Shown here: positions 48,973-57,233 of the stretch, in pieces | Numbering within the stretch: the stretch's first letter is position 1 | Layout: every line of letters begins with the position of its first letter | From: Microbacterium sp. | Lineage (GTDB): Bacteria; Actinomycetota; Actinomycetes; Actinomycetales; Microbacteriaceae | Length of the DNA: 64,000 bases | Direction of reading: 5' to 3' | Assembly: GCA_013823625.1 (NCBI GenBank) | Contig: PNMM01000001.1 | Span: 1,178,001-1,242,000 of the forward strand | The notes under the pieces: model-generated | What the model saw: the letters and a program-made list of their open reading frames with translations, nothing else | The model's database searches: none | Told to the model about the DNA's origin: nothing | Position numbers and translations under genes: made by a program

Positions 48973-50025
48973 GTGCGCTGGCACGGCGTCGATGCCGCCC
49001 GGGGCCTCGCGATCATCGGCATGATGGCCGCCCACACGTGGCCCCGCGGCGACGACTATGGCGAGCTACTGGTCGACGGTCGCCCCTCGGTGCTCTTCGC
49101 CGTCGTGGCGGGCGTTGCCCTCGGCATCGTCTCGGGAGCAAGCACTCCCCCGACGGAGCGCCGAAAGGCCGCTCGAGGTAAGGTCGCTATTCGCGCGAGC
49201 ATCCTCATCATCTTGGGCTTGCTGCTGTGGATGCTCCCGAGCGGCATCGCGATCATCCTCGACGGCTACGGCGTCATGTTTTTGCTGCTCGTGCCGCTGT
49301 TGTTCGCGCCGCGCTGGGTGCTCGCCGCTGTCGCCGTGGGATTGCTCGTCACGGCGCCTCTCGTGCGTGACCGAGTCGTCGAGCTCACCGGGGTCGGGCC
49401 CACGGGCCCGGGTGCCCTGCTCGAAGCGCCGTGGGCGACCGTTGTCGATTGGCTCATCACGGGCTACTACCCCGCGTTGCTGTGGTTGCCGCTGCTCTTG
49501 GCCGGGCTGATCTGCGCGCGATCGGGGTTGGAGCGCACGCGCGTGCGCGTGGTCATGCTCGTGCTCGGTGGCGCCGCGAGCGTGATCGGCTACGGTTCGG
49601 CGGCCGTGATTGAGGGCGTTGATGCCTCGGCACACAGCGGGTCGCCGGCCGAGCTTCTGGGTGCGGGTGGCCTCGCGATCGCGATCATTGCGGCTGCCCT
49701 GCTCGCGCTCGACGGCACGCCGCCCCGACGCATCGCGCTGTTCATCGCCGCACCGCTCACCGCCCTCGGTCGCGTCGCGCTCACGGTCTACACGGCACAC
49801 GTGCTCATCATCGCGGCGCTCGAACCGTTCGGACCGGCCGGGTTGTTCGACGCGAGCGTGGGCATTCCGCTCTTCATCGGCATGGTGCTCGGCGGCATCG
49901 TCTTTGGGCTCGTGATGCAGGCGATCGGTCGACAGGGTCCTCTTGAGTGGGCGCTCTCGACGCTCGCGGGGCTGCCGTTTCGCAGTGACGGCACACAGGC
50001 CACCGCTCCTGCCGCGCGCGCCTGA
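48973..50025 (+). CDS. Heparan-alpha-glucosaminide N-acetyltransferase-like / DUF418 membrane acyltransferase
   Basis: 350 aa. The N-terminal WHGVDAARGLAIIGMMAAHTW is the DUF1624/YeiB-type motif with the acyl-transfer histidine, followed by some nine further membrane segments. The C-terminal part (ALGRVALTVYTAHVLII) is DUF418-like. Probably transfers an acyl group to an extracytoplasmic glycan (family inference). An in-frame ATG at 48925 would place the first 14 codons inside the pspA terminator and has no ribosome site. GTG 48973 has GGGGG about 8 nt upstream and starts at the conserved motif, so I use it. Confidence 0.85.
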   Translation: MRWHGVDAARGLAIIGMMAAHTWPRGDDYGELLVDGRPSVLFAVVAGVALGIVSGASTPPTERRKAARGKVAIRASILIILGLLLWMLPSGIAIILDGYGVMFLLLVPLLFAPRWVLAAVAVGLLVTAPLVRDRVVELTGVGPTGPGALLEAPWATVVDWLITGYYPALLWLPLLLAGLICARSGLERTRVRVVMLVLGGAASVIGYGSAAVIEGVDASAHSGSPAELLGAGGLAIAIIAAALLALDGTPPRRIALFIAAPLTALGRVALTVYTAHVLIIAALEPFGPAGLFDASVGIPLFIGMVLGGIVFGLVMQAIGRQGPLEWALSTLAGLPFRSDGTQATAPAARA

Positions 50026-50034
50026 CAGCAGTGC

Positions 50035-50040
50035 CAGACT
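50035..50040 (+). promoter_or_regulatory. -10 box (CAGACT) of the arginase-family gene
   Basis: CAGACT ends 6 nt before the ATG at 50047. Confidence 0.4.
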
Positions 50041-50046
50041 GAACGC

Positions 50047-50907
50047 ATGAGCGCAACGTTTCTCGTCGTTCCGCAGTGGCAGGGTTCGGGATCGTCGCGG
50101 GCCATGCGGCTCGTCGAGGGTGCACGGGCAATTCGCTCCGAACTGCCAAGCACGGCCACGCGCGAGATCGACGTTCCGCTTGAAGCGGGAGACAGCGAAG
50201 GCACGGGCATTCTGCGCTACAGCTCGATTCGCCTCGTGCGCGAACGCCTCGAACGTGCCCTCGCAGAACTCGACGACACCCCTGTCATCATCGGCGGCGA
50301 CTGCGGAGTCGAATACGCGGGCATCGAGCACGCCTCGCGCGCCGGACGCGTCATTCTACTGTGGGCCGACGCCCACGCCGACCTCAACACGCCCGACAGT
50401 TCGCCGAGCAAGGCCTTTCATGGAATGGTGTTGCGGTCGCTCGTCGACGCGGGAGTCGTCGCCGCCGCCGACGTGCTGCTGCTCGGTGTGCGCGACCTCG
50501 ACGATGCCGAAGCACAGTTCATTGAGTCATCAGAGATGCCGCACGTGTCGGCCGCCGAGGTCGGAGCGCGCGTCGCCGAACGCGTCGAAGCCGCGCGCGC
50601 CGATGGCGTCGAGCCCGTGCTCTATGTGCACGTCGACCTCGACGTGCTTGATCCGGCCGTGTTTGGCGGCGTCGGGTTTCCGGCCCCGTTTGGGCTTGCG
50701 CTCGACGAGCTCACGACCGCGGTGGCAGCGGCGCGCACTCACGTGCCACTCATCGGCGCGGGATTGACCGAGTTTGCGCCTGCTCCCACGCGCGACGCCG
50801 TGCCGGGCGACAGTGCCGGTGCGATTGACGAGAGCGACGAGGCGAGCGGGGCAGCCAGCGACGAGCTCACGGTGATCCTGCGCATACTGGCGGCCCTCAG
50901 CCGCTGA
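50047..50907 (+). CDS. Arginase/agmatinase-family ureohydrolase-like protein
   Basis: 286 aa. Ureohydrolase metal motifs are recognisable: IIGGDCGVE, LLWADAHADLNTP and VHVDLDVLDPAVFG. In arginase the first motif is GGDHS with a metal-binding His; here the position is Cys, so metal binding or substrate may differ, as in some arginase-like proteins. The C-terminus is acidic (DSAGAIDESDEASGAASDE). Leaderless start. It may be an arginase, agmatinase or formimidoylglutamase; the sequence does not decide. Confidence 0.82.
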   Translation: MSATFLVVPQWQGSGSSRAMRLVEGARAIRSELPSTATREIDVPLEAGDSEGTGILRYSSIRLVRERLERALAELDDTPVIIGGDCGVEYAGIEHASRAGRVILLWADAHADLNTPDSSPSKAFHGMVLRSLVDAGVVAAADVLLLGVRDLDDAEAQFIESSEMPHVSAAEVGARVAERVEAARADGVEPVLYVHVDLDVLDPAVFGGVGFPAPFGLALDELTTAVAAARTHVPLIGAGLTEFAPAPTRDAVPGDSAGAIDESDEASGAASDELTVILRILAALSR

Positions 50908-50957
50908 ATCGTGGTGGGCGAGCGACAAAGAGCGGGCATCCGTCGCCGGGCTCTGGC

Positions 50958-50963
50958 TACGCT
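50958..50963 (+). promoter_or_regulatory. -10 box (TACGCT) of the crotonase gene
   Basis: TACGCT ends 7 nt before the ATG at 50971. Confidence 0.45.
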
Positions 50964-50970
50964 GACGATC

Positions 50971-51795
50971 ATGAGTGAGACGACGACGTCAGACCCCGCG
51001 ACCACCCCCGAGAGCGCCGAGCGCGTCACGGTAGAGCGCGATGGCCACGTGTTGCTCATCGGGCTCAACCGACCCGATAAGCGCAACGCGGCTGATGCGG
51101 CCATGCTTGAGCAACTCGCCCTCGCGTATGGCGAACTCGATCGCGACCCCGAGCTGCGCGTGGGCGTCGTGTTCGCGCACGGCGACCACTTCACGGGCGG
51201 GCTCGACCTCGCCGACATCGTGCCGCGCATCGGCCCCGAGGGGCTCGCGATGGTGCCCGCGGGTGGCGTTCACCCCTGGGGCATGGATGGCTCCCGCGTG
51301 AGCAAGCCCGTCGTGCTCGCGGTGCAGGGCACGTGCCTCACGCTCGGCATCGAACTCGCCCTCGCGAGCGACATCGTCGTGGCGGCCGACGACACCGTCT
51401 TTGCCCAGCTCGAAGTGGCACGCGCGATTCTGCCGTTCGGCGGGGCCACGACGCGCTTCGCCGCGGCGGCCGGCTGGGGCAACGCCATGCGGTGGATGCT
51501 CACGGGCGACCGCTTCGATGCCGCCGAGGCCCACCGCATGGGTCTTGTGCAAGAAGTCGTGGCGCCAGGGGCGCAACTCGAGCGCGCACGCGAGCTCGCG
51601 GGTCGGATCGCGGCCCAAGCTCCCCTCGCCGTGCAAGCGACACTCGCCAACGCGCGGCTCGCCGTGCGCGAGGGCCACGCGGCCGCCGAAGCGATGCTGC
51701 CGCGCGAGCTCGTGCGCTTGGCGCAATCGAAAGACGCCGCAATCGGCATGCAGGCTTTTCTCACTCGCACCGAACCGGAGTTCGTGGGACGGTAG
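50971..51795 (+). CDS. Enoyl-CoA hydratase/isomerase (crotonase) family protein
   Basis: 274 aa. Crotonase fold with LIGLNRPDKRNAADAAMLEQL, the oxyanion-hole region FAHGDHFTGGLDLADI and VVLAVQGTCLTLGIELALASD, and the late LTGDRFDAAEAHRMGLVQEVV. The usual hydratase glutamates are not obvious at the second site (ARAILPFGGATTRFAAAAG), so the exact reaction (hydratase, isomerase or thioesterase-like) is open. The next gene starts 4 bp after the stop. Confidence 0.88.
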   Translation: MSETTTSDPATTPESAERVTVERDGHVLLIGLNRPDKRNAADAAMLEQLALAYGELDRDPELRVGVVFAHGDHFTGGLDLADIVPRIGPEGLAMVPAGGVHPWGMDGSRVSKPVVLAVQGTCLTLGIELALASDIVVAADDTVFAQLEVARAILPFGGATTRFAAAAGWGNAMRWMLTGDRFDAAEAHRMGLVQEVVAPGAQLERARELAGRIAAQAPLAVQATLANARLAVREGHAAAEAMLPRELVRLAQSKDAAIGMQAFLTRTEPEFVGR

Positions 51796-51799
51796 GCCT

Positions 51800-53257
51800 A
51801 TGCGCCCCCTTACCGCCACCGCCAGCACCGACTTCGCACCGCTCGACACCTACGACGTCGTCGTCATCGGCGCGGGAGCGGTGGGCGAAAACGTCGCCGA
51901 CCGCGCCGTGCAGGGCGGGCTGAGTGTGCTCATTGTCGAAGGCGAACTCGTCGGCGGCGAGTGTTCGTACTGGGCCTGCATGCCCTCGAAGGCCCTATTG
52001 CGCGCGACGAGCGTGCTGCGAGCTGCCCATGCGGTGCCGGGCGCGCGCGCCGCGGTGACGGGCGAGATTGACGCGAGCGCCGTGCTCGCGAGCCGCGATG
52101 CCGTGGCCAGCAACTGGAACGACGCGGGCCAAGTGCGGTGGCTGCAGAAGACGGGCATCGCGCTTGCTCGCGGGCACGCGCGGCTTGACGGCGAGCGCCG
52201 CGTCGTCATCACGGCAACCGACGGGTCGACCCGCACCGTCTCGGCCACGCACGCCGTCGCCATCTGCACGGGAAGCACCGCCGCGATGCCGCCGATCGAG
52301 GGGCTTGCGGATGCCCGGCCGTGGACCTCCCGTGCGATCACGAGCACCGACACCGTGCCGGGTCGGCTCGCGATCATCGGCGGTGGCGTGGTCGGCTGCG
52401 AAATGGCGACGGCTTTCGTGTCGCTCGGCAGCACGGTCACCCTGCTCGCGCGCAGCGGATTGCTCGCGGGCGTCGAGGACTTCGCGGGCGCAGCTGTTGC
52501 CGAGCGCCTGCGTGCCGACGGCGCTGAAGTGCTGCTCAACACCAGCCCTGAGCGAGTCGACCGCCATGCCGACGGGACCGTCGCGATCACCCTGCCGGGC
52601 GGGCGCGTCATCGACGTCGACGAGGTGGTCGTGGCCACGGGCCGGGCTGCGGCCACGAGCGACCTCGGGCTCGAGACCGTGGGGCTCGAACCCGGCAGCT
52701 GGCTCGAGGTCGACGACACCCTGCGCGTGCGCGGATTCGACTGGCTCTATGCCGTCGGCGACGTCAACAAGCGCGCGCTCTTGACGCATCAGGGCAAGTA
52801 CCAAGCGCGGGCCGCGGGCGATGTGATTGCGGCGCGCGCGAGCGGGGCATCCGTCGACGACAGCCCCTGGGGCACACACGTGGCGACCGCCGACCACGAC
52901 GCGGTACCGCAAGTGACCTTCACAAGCCCCGAGGTCGCGAGTGTGGGCCTCACCGCCGAGCAGGCAACGCAGAAGGGCCTGCACACGCGCGTCGTCGACT
53001 ATGAGCTCGGGTGGCTTGCCGGCGCGACCGTGCACGGCGACGACTACCGGGGCACGGCCCGCATGGTCGTCGACGTCGATCGAGAGGTCATCGTCGGGTT
53101 CACTCTCGTCGGCGACGACATGGGTGAGTTGCTGCACGCCGCGACCATCGCGATCGTCGGCGAGGTGCCCATCGCGCGCTTGTGGCACGCCGTGCCCGCG
53201 TACCCCACACTGAGTGAAATCTGGCTTCGATTGTTGGAAGGATACGGCCGCCCATGA
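51800..53257 (+). CDS. Flavoprotein disulfide reductase (Lpd/mercuric reductase-like) lacking the C-terminal catalytic His
   Basis: 485 aa. The FAD fingerprint VVVIGAGAVGENVADRAV is followed by the redox motif GGECSYWACMPSKALL (CxxxxC), the NAD(P)H fold LAIIGGGVVGCEMATAF, and the second FAD motif WLYAVGDVNKRALLTHQGKY. The dimer domain ends in VPAYPTLSEIWLRLLE. In dihydrolipoamide dehydrogenases this motif reads HPTLSE with a catalytic His; here a Tyr occupies that position. Probably a quinone or other disulfide-independent reductase, as in LpdA-type relatives (inference). It is coupled to the small gene downstream (ATGA). Confidence 0.9.
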   Translation: MRPLTATASTDFAPLDTYDVVVIGAGAVGENVADRAVQGGLSVLIVEGELVGGECSYWACMPSKALLRATSVLRAAHAVPGARAAVTGEIDASAVLASRDAVASNWNDAGQVRWLQKTGIALARGHARLDGERRVVITATDGSTRTVSATHAVAICTGSTAAMPPIEGLADARPWTSRAITSTDTVPGRLAIIGGGVVGCEMATAFVSLGSTVTLLARSGLLAGVEDFAGAAVAERLRADGAEVLLNTSPERVDRHADGTVAITLPGGRVIDVDEVVVATGRAAATSDLGLETVGLEPGSWLEVDDTLRVRGFDWLYAVGDVNKRALLTHQGKYQARAAGDVIAARASGASVDDSPWGTHVATADHDAVPQVTFTSPEVASVGLTAEQATQKGLHTRVVDYELGWLAGATVHGDDYRGTARMVVDVDREVIVGFTLVGDDMGELLHAATIAIVGEVPIARLWHAVPAYPTLSEIWLRLLEGYGRP

Positions 53258-53682
53258 CGACTCCACCCCCACCGAAGAAGGGCCGAGCCGCGCGCACGGT
53301 CGACCGCCTCGCCCGCAACCGAGCGCTGCGGGCGATCGGGTTGCACCCCGTCGTCGCGCGCCCGGGGTACTGGTTCGCCACGGCCGCGGGGGTGACCTGG
53401 GGCGCTGTGCTCGGCGGCTTCAAGGTGTCACGCCGAGGCGGCGTCATCGTGTGTGCCGGAATGCCGAGCTGGGCGTTCGGCCGCGGCGGCACCACGATCG
53501 GAGCCGCCTATCTCACGCGCGACAACACGCGCGACGACGTGCTCGAACACGAAGCCGTGCACCGCGCGCAGTGGAAGAAGTACGGCCTCGCGTTCATTCC
53601 GCTCTACGTGGCAGCGGGTCAGGATGCCCGCCACAACCGATTCGAAGTCGAAGCGGGCCTCGACAAGGGTGGGTACCGGTAG
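53254..53682 (+). CDS. Small HExxH protein of unknown function
   Basis: 142 aa, ATGA overlap with the reductase gene. Basic N-terminus, one weakly hydrophobic central segment (YWFATAAGVTWGAVLGGF), then LEHEAVHRAQWKKYGLAFI and NRFEVEAGL, giving a possible HExxH...E zinc site. The HExxHxxQW pattern is shared with several small uncharacterised metallopeptidase-like families. I cannot name it. Confidence 0.7.
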   Translation: MTTPPPPKKGRAARTVDRLARNRALRAIGLHPVVARPGYWFATAAGVTWGAVLGGFKVSRRGGVIVCAGMPSWAFGRGGTTIGAAYLTRDNTRDDVLEHEAVHRAQWKKYGLAFIPLYVAAGQDARHNRFEVEAGLDKGGYR

Positions 53683-53713
53683 AGCGTTGCGGAGAAGACA
53701 GACGATCGAGCGA

Positions 53714-53719
53714 TATCGT
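53714..53719 (+). promoter_or_regulatory. -10 box (TATCGT) of the lipoprotein gene
   Basis: TATCGT ends 6 nt before the ATG at 53726. Confidence 0.45.
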
Positions 53720-53725
53720 GGTCGT

Positions 53726-54316
53726 ATGGTGAGCAGAATTCCAGTTGTTTCAACCGCGTCGGTGCTCCTCCTCGTCGCAGCGCTGACCGGTTGCGTGGCC
53801 AGCGCCGAGCCCGAAGCCAACCCCACGGCGACCGTGTCACCAAGCGAGACGCCGACGCCGACCACAGAACCCGAGCCTCAGGTGGCGCTGCCCACCTGCG
53901 AGACGATGTTTTCGGCCGACATGGTGGCAACCTTGACGGCTGACGGGCTGGTGTTGCAACCCGACAATCTCTTCGGAGGCCCATCGACTTTCGATGGCGT
54001 GCTGAACGTCCTCAACTCGCTCTCAGAATCAGTGACCTGCACGTGGATTCTCCCCAACAGTGACCTCCTTCTGACCGCGTCGGTGGCCACGGTGAATTCG
54101 TCCGAACGCACACAGCTCGACGGCGTACTCACGTCTGAAGGATTCACCGTTTCAGAGGCCCTCACTGGCAGTCTCTACATGTTCGAATACACCGGCGAGG
54201 GCTCGTACTTGCGTGAGGCGCATCTGGTGCTCGACGCGCTGAGCTTCTCAGCGCAGGGCAGCTCGGGACGAGAAGATCAGCTCACCCTCGACGCCGCTGA
54301 ACAGCTACTTCAGTAG
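53726..54316 (+). CDS. Putative lipoprotein
   Basis: 196 aa. Signal peptide with lipobox LLVAALTGC at residues about 14-22, then a Pro/Thr/Glu-rich linker (TVSPSETPTPTTEPEP). The mature domain has two further Cys (PTCETMF and SVTCTWILPN) that may form a disulfide. It shares this plan with the lipoprotein at 55985-56599. Function unknown. Convergent with the amidase gene. Confidence 0.8.
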   Translation: MVSRIPVVSTASVLLLVAALTGCVASAEPEANPTATVSPSETPTPTTEPEPQVALPTCETMFSADMVATLTADGLVLQPDNLFGGPSTFDGVLNVLNSLSESVTCTWILPNSDLLLTASVATVNSSERTQLDGVLTSEGFTVSEALTGSLYMFEYTGEGSYLREAHLVLDALSFSAQGSSGREDQLTLDAAEQLLQ

Positions 54317-54335
54317 CCATCTGCACTGCGGCCGG

Positions 54336-55799
54336 CTACCACTGCGGCGGGTGGATGCGGTGCGCCCCCCGCGAGCGCTCCCACTGCGCCCCGAGCGCAA
54401 GAAGTGTGGCCTCGCCGCCGGGGCGGCCGATGAGCTGCACGCCCATGGGTAACCCTGGCTGATCCGAGGTCGACGGCGTGAGCCCGACCGGCAGGGTCAG
54501 AGCGGGCAGCCCTGCCACGTTCACGAAACTCGTGAAGGGCGTGTATTGCACCTGTTGCGTGAAGTTGCGGTCAGCATCCTTCGCGTCGTACCAGCCGAGA
54601 GGGCGCGGCGTCAGGGCGAGCGCGGGCGTGAGCACGGCGTCAACCGTCGAGAGCCGCGCGATAACGCGGCGCTCGAAGCTCGTCAGCCAGTCGAGCGCCT
54701 CGACTAGCGTCTCGGCCGAGAGTGCCCGACCCTGCTCGACCAGCCACCCCGTGAGGGGTTCGAGCAGCGCGAGCTCGTCGGGCGTTCGCGCAGGAACCCG
54801 CGCGGCACTCGCCATCCAGACCGTACGAAAGTGGCGGCCGTAGTCGGGGTCGGGGTCGAGCGCGATGTCGTCGATGCCGTGACCGAGCGCCGAGAAACCC
54901 GCGATCGCCTCGTCGAGAGCCCACCGCGCTTCAGGCTCGAGCACGATGTCGGTGTAGTCGTCCCACGGCGACGTCGTCATGACTCCGAGTTGGTAACGGC
55001 CCTCACCGCGCACCGCGGCACTGAGCAGCGGGCCGCTGTGCGGGTGCTCGCGGCCCGAGGCCAGCGGCGGATCGACGGGCGCTCGAGTGGCGAACGTCCA
55101 GGGGGCAGCCGCGATGAGCGCATCGAGCATGAGGGCGGCATCGGCCACCGTCCGCGCGATGGGGCCCGCCACGACGAGGCCCGCGAGTGAGTCGAGCCCG
55201 CTCTCGGCGGGCGTGCGGCCGCGCGACGGCTTGAGCCCCACGAGCCCGCACGCAGCCGCGGGAATCCGGATGCTCCCGCCACCGTCACTCCCCGGCGCTA
55301 CGGGCAGCAACCCTGCGGCAACCGCCGCCGCGGCTCCCCCGCTCGATCCCCCCGCCCCACGGCCGAGGTCGTAAGGATTGCGCGCCGGTGGCGACACGAG
55401 GCTCTCGGTGTATGACGAGAGCCCGAACTCGGGTGCGGCGGTGGCTCCGAGACTGATCGCGCCGGCCGCATCCAGGTGGCGAACCAGCTCGTCGTCGGTG
55501 ACTGCCACATGATCGGCGTGCAATCGCGAGCCAAAGGTCGTGCGCTGGCCCGCTCGCTGCACGAGCTCTTTATCGGCGAACGGGATGCCCCACAGCGGCG
55601 CCCACCGCGCGTCGAGCCGCGCGAGCGCATCGGCACGAGCGAGCGCCCGATCGCCGTCGATGACCGTCAAGGCGCCCACTGCAGGGTTGTGACGCTCGAT
55701 GCGGCGAAGGTAGTGCTCGACGAGCTCACGCGGGCTCACGCGCCCGAGCCGCAGCCACTCGCCTTGATCGAGAGCGCTGAGGTGGTGGAGTTCGAACAC
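54336..55799 (-). CDS. Amidase (amidase-signature family)
   Basis: 487 aa. The Ser-cisSer-Lys triad is visible: Lys in PFADKELVQRAG, the glycine/serine-rich signature GRGAGGSSGGAAAAVAAG and the nucleophile region GSDGGGSIRIPAAACGLVGL. The C-terminal segment (VNVAGLPALTLPVGL, GVQLIGRPGGE) is also typical. It hydrolyses an amide; GatA is unlikely because no gatC/gatB lie nearby. GTG start, leaderless (TAGGCT 6 nt upstream). Confidence 0.92.
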   Translation of the reverse strand: MFELHHLSALDQGEWLRLGRVSPRELVEHYLRRIERHNPAVGALTVIDGDRALARADALARLDARWAPLWGIPFADKELVQRAGQRTTFGSRLHADHVAVTDDELVRHLDAAGAISLGATAAPEFGLSSYTESLVSPPARNPYDLGRGAGGSSGGAAAAVAAGLLPVAPGSDGGGSIRIPAAACGLVGLKPSRGRTPAESGLDSLAGLVVAGPIARTVADAALMLDALIAAAPWTFATRAPVDPPLASGREHPHSGPLLSAAVRGEGRYQLGVMTTSPWDDYTDIVLEPEARWALDEAIAGFSALGHGIDDIALDPDPDYGRHFRTVWMASAARVPARTPDELALLEPLTGWLVEQGRALSAETLVEALDWLTSFERRVIARLSTVDAVLTPALALTPRPLGWYDAKDADRNFTQQVQYTPFTSFVNVAGLPALTLPVGLTPSTSDQPGLPMGVQLIGRPGGEATLLALGAQWERSRGAHRIHPPQW

Positions 55800-55805
55800 G
55801 CTGCG

Positions 55806-55811
55806 AGCCTA
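55806..55811 (-). promoter_or_regulatory. -10 box (TAGGCT) of the amidase gene
   Basis: TAGGCT on the minus strand, 6 nt before the GTG at 55799. Confidence 0.45.
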
Positions 55812-55912
55812 CGGCGCACGCTCGAGAGGGCTACTCATATCGATTGCGCAACGAACGCGCTCGGGGGCCGTTGCGGCGATCGCATTCACCGGTTTACCGA
55901 TGCCCGGACTGC

Positions 55913-55918
55913 TAGATT
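55913..55918 (+). promoter_or_regulatory. -10 box (TAGATT) of the second lipoprotein gene
   Basis: GCTAGATT in the 185-bp divergent gap; it predicts a leader of about 60 nt that carries an AAGGAG ribosome site before ATG 55985. No clear -35. Confidence 0.4.
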
Positions 55919-55984
55919 CGCCGCCGGAGAGCGCGTCACGCGCCGCCCTATCTCGGCATTCCCAGCCACCTTGCAAGGAGCATC

Positions 55985-56599
55985 ATGATCGCGCAGCGAC
56001 TGCTCGTCGGTTCGGCCGCACTCGTTCTTCTCGGCACTCTCGCAGGCTGTGCGCCTGAAGCCGCCCCCGTTGCCGATGAGGTGACGCCGACCCCGACGCC
56101 GACCGTCGAAGAGACCACGGCGCCCGAACCCGAAGACCTCGTGTTCTCAATGCCGGTCGACTGCACAACGATCTTGCCTCAATCTCGCCTCGACGCCTTT
56201 GCGACGCAAAGCCTTGAGCTTCTCGGCGGGCCCGGCAGTGTCTATGGCGACGACTACTTCTTTGACCCCACCCCCGAGCAACTGGTGGGCGGCATCAGCT
56301 GCGTCTACGCGCAAGACGGCGTCGACCAGTCGAGCATTCTCATCAGTGTCGCGCCCGTGACAACGGTTAACCGCGGCACGATCATCGAGAACCTCACGGC
56401 CCAAGGCCTCAACGAAGCGACAACCGCCGACGGAGCGTTGACCTATGGCCAGCAAGGCGACGGCGGGCTTGCACCGGCGATTCACAACGTCGTTACGCAA
56501 GAAAGCTGGATCTCGGTCATCAGCGGACTCGGTGGACTTGAGTTCTACGACGAGGCCGTGGCGCTCGCCGCCGAAGTAGCCACGCAGACCTACAAGTAG
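55985..56599 (+). CDS. Putative lipoprotein
   Basis: 204 aa. Lipobox LGTLAGC at residues about 16-22, a Thr/Pro linker (VTPTPTPTVEETTAPEPED) and a mature domain with two Cys (VDCTTILP and GGISCVYAQD). Same order of elements as the lipoprotein at 53726-54316, suggesting diverged paralogues. AAGGAG ribosome site. Function unknown. Convergent with the GNAT gene. Confidence 0.82.
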   Translation: MIAQRLLVGSAALVLLGTLAGCAPEAAPVADEVTPTPTPTVEETTAPEPEDLVFSMPVDCTTILPQSRLDAFATQSLELLGGPGSVYGDDYFFDPTPEQLVGGISCVYAQDGVDQSSILISVAPVTTVNRGTIIENLTAQGLNEATTADGALTYGQQGDGGLAPAIHNVVTQESWISVISGLGGLEFYDEAVALAAEVATQTYK

Positions 56600-56617
56600 C
56601 CGGCTCGGCGACCGCCG

Positions 56618-57205
56618 TTAGCGGCGCCGCGACAGCGACTTCTGCATCATCACCACACCGAGCCAGCGGCCGAACTTGAAGCCGACGCGGCCCATCGAGC
56701 CGGTCTTCTCGAAGCCGAATCGCTCGTGAAGCGCGATTGAGCCTTCCGCACCGCGGTCGGCGATGACCGCGATGACCTCTTTCACGCCGGCGGCCTGTGC
56801 GCGATCGAGCAGGTCACGCATGAGTGCGGTGCCGAGCCCCTTGCCCGTTGAGGCGGGCCCGAGGTAGATCGAGTTCTCGACGGTGAAACGGTAGGCAGCT
56901 TTCTCTTTCCAGGGGTACACGTAGGCAAAGCCCAGCACGACGCCGTTCGGTGACTCCGCAACCAAGAACGGGTATCCGAGCTCGCGCACCCTCGCATACT
57001 TTGTGCGCAGCGCCTTCAGAGTCCAGGGTGACTCATCGAACGTCACGGTCGAGTTAGCCACGTAGTGGTTGTAGATCTCGCGCACGTCAGGAAGGTCGCG
57101 GTCAGCGGCGTCACGAACGACGAACGAGAACGGGGGCTCGGGCTCGGGCTGCTTGCGCAGGTGAGCGGGCAGGGTGCGACGGCGCTCGTATTCTTCTTCG
57201 AGCAT
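56618..57205 (-). CDS. GNAT acetyltransferase (phosphinothricin N-acetyltransferase-like)
   Basis: 195 aa. After ~28 polar residues the domain starts VVRDAADRDLPDVREIYNHY with VANSTVTFDESPWT, the signature start of PAT/MddA proteins. Acetyl-CoA loop: GPASTGKGLGTALMRDLL. C-terminus: LHERFGFEKTGSMGRVGFKF. Such enzymes acetylate methionine sulfone/sulfoximine-like amino acids; actual substrate unknown. AAAGGGG ribosome site; a TAGACT box about 30 nt upstream overlaps the ung stop. Confidence 0.9.
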   Translation of the reverse strand: MLEEEYERRRTLPAHLRKQPEPEPPFSFVVRDAADRDLPDVREIYNHYVANSTVTFDESPWTLKALRTKYARVRELGYPFLVAESPNGVVLGFAYVYPWKEKAAYRFTVENSIYLGPASTGKGLGTALMRDLLDRAQAAGVKEVIAVIADRGAEGSIALHERFGFEKTGSMGRVGFKFGRWLGVVMMQKSLSRRR

Positions 57206-57233
57206 CCCGACCCCTTTCTCGCGCGCGACCGCG

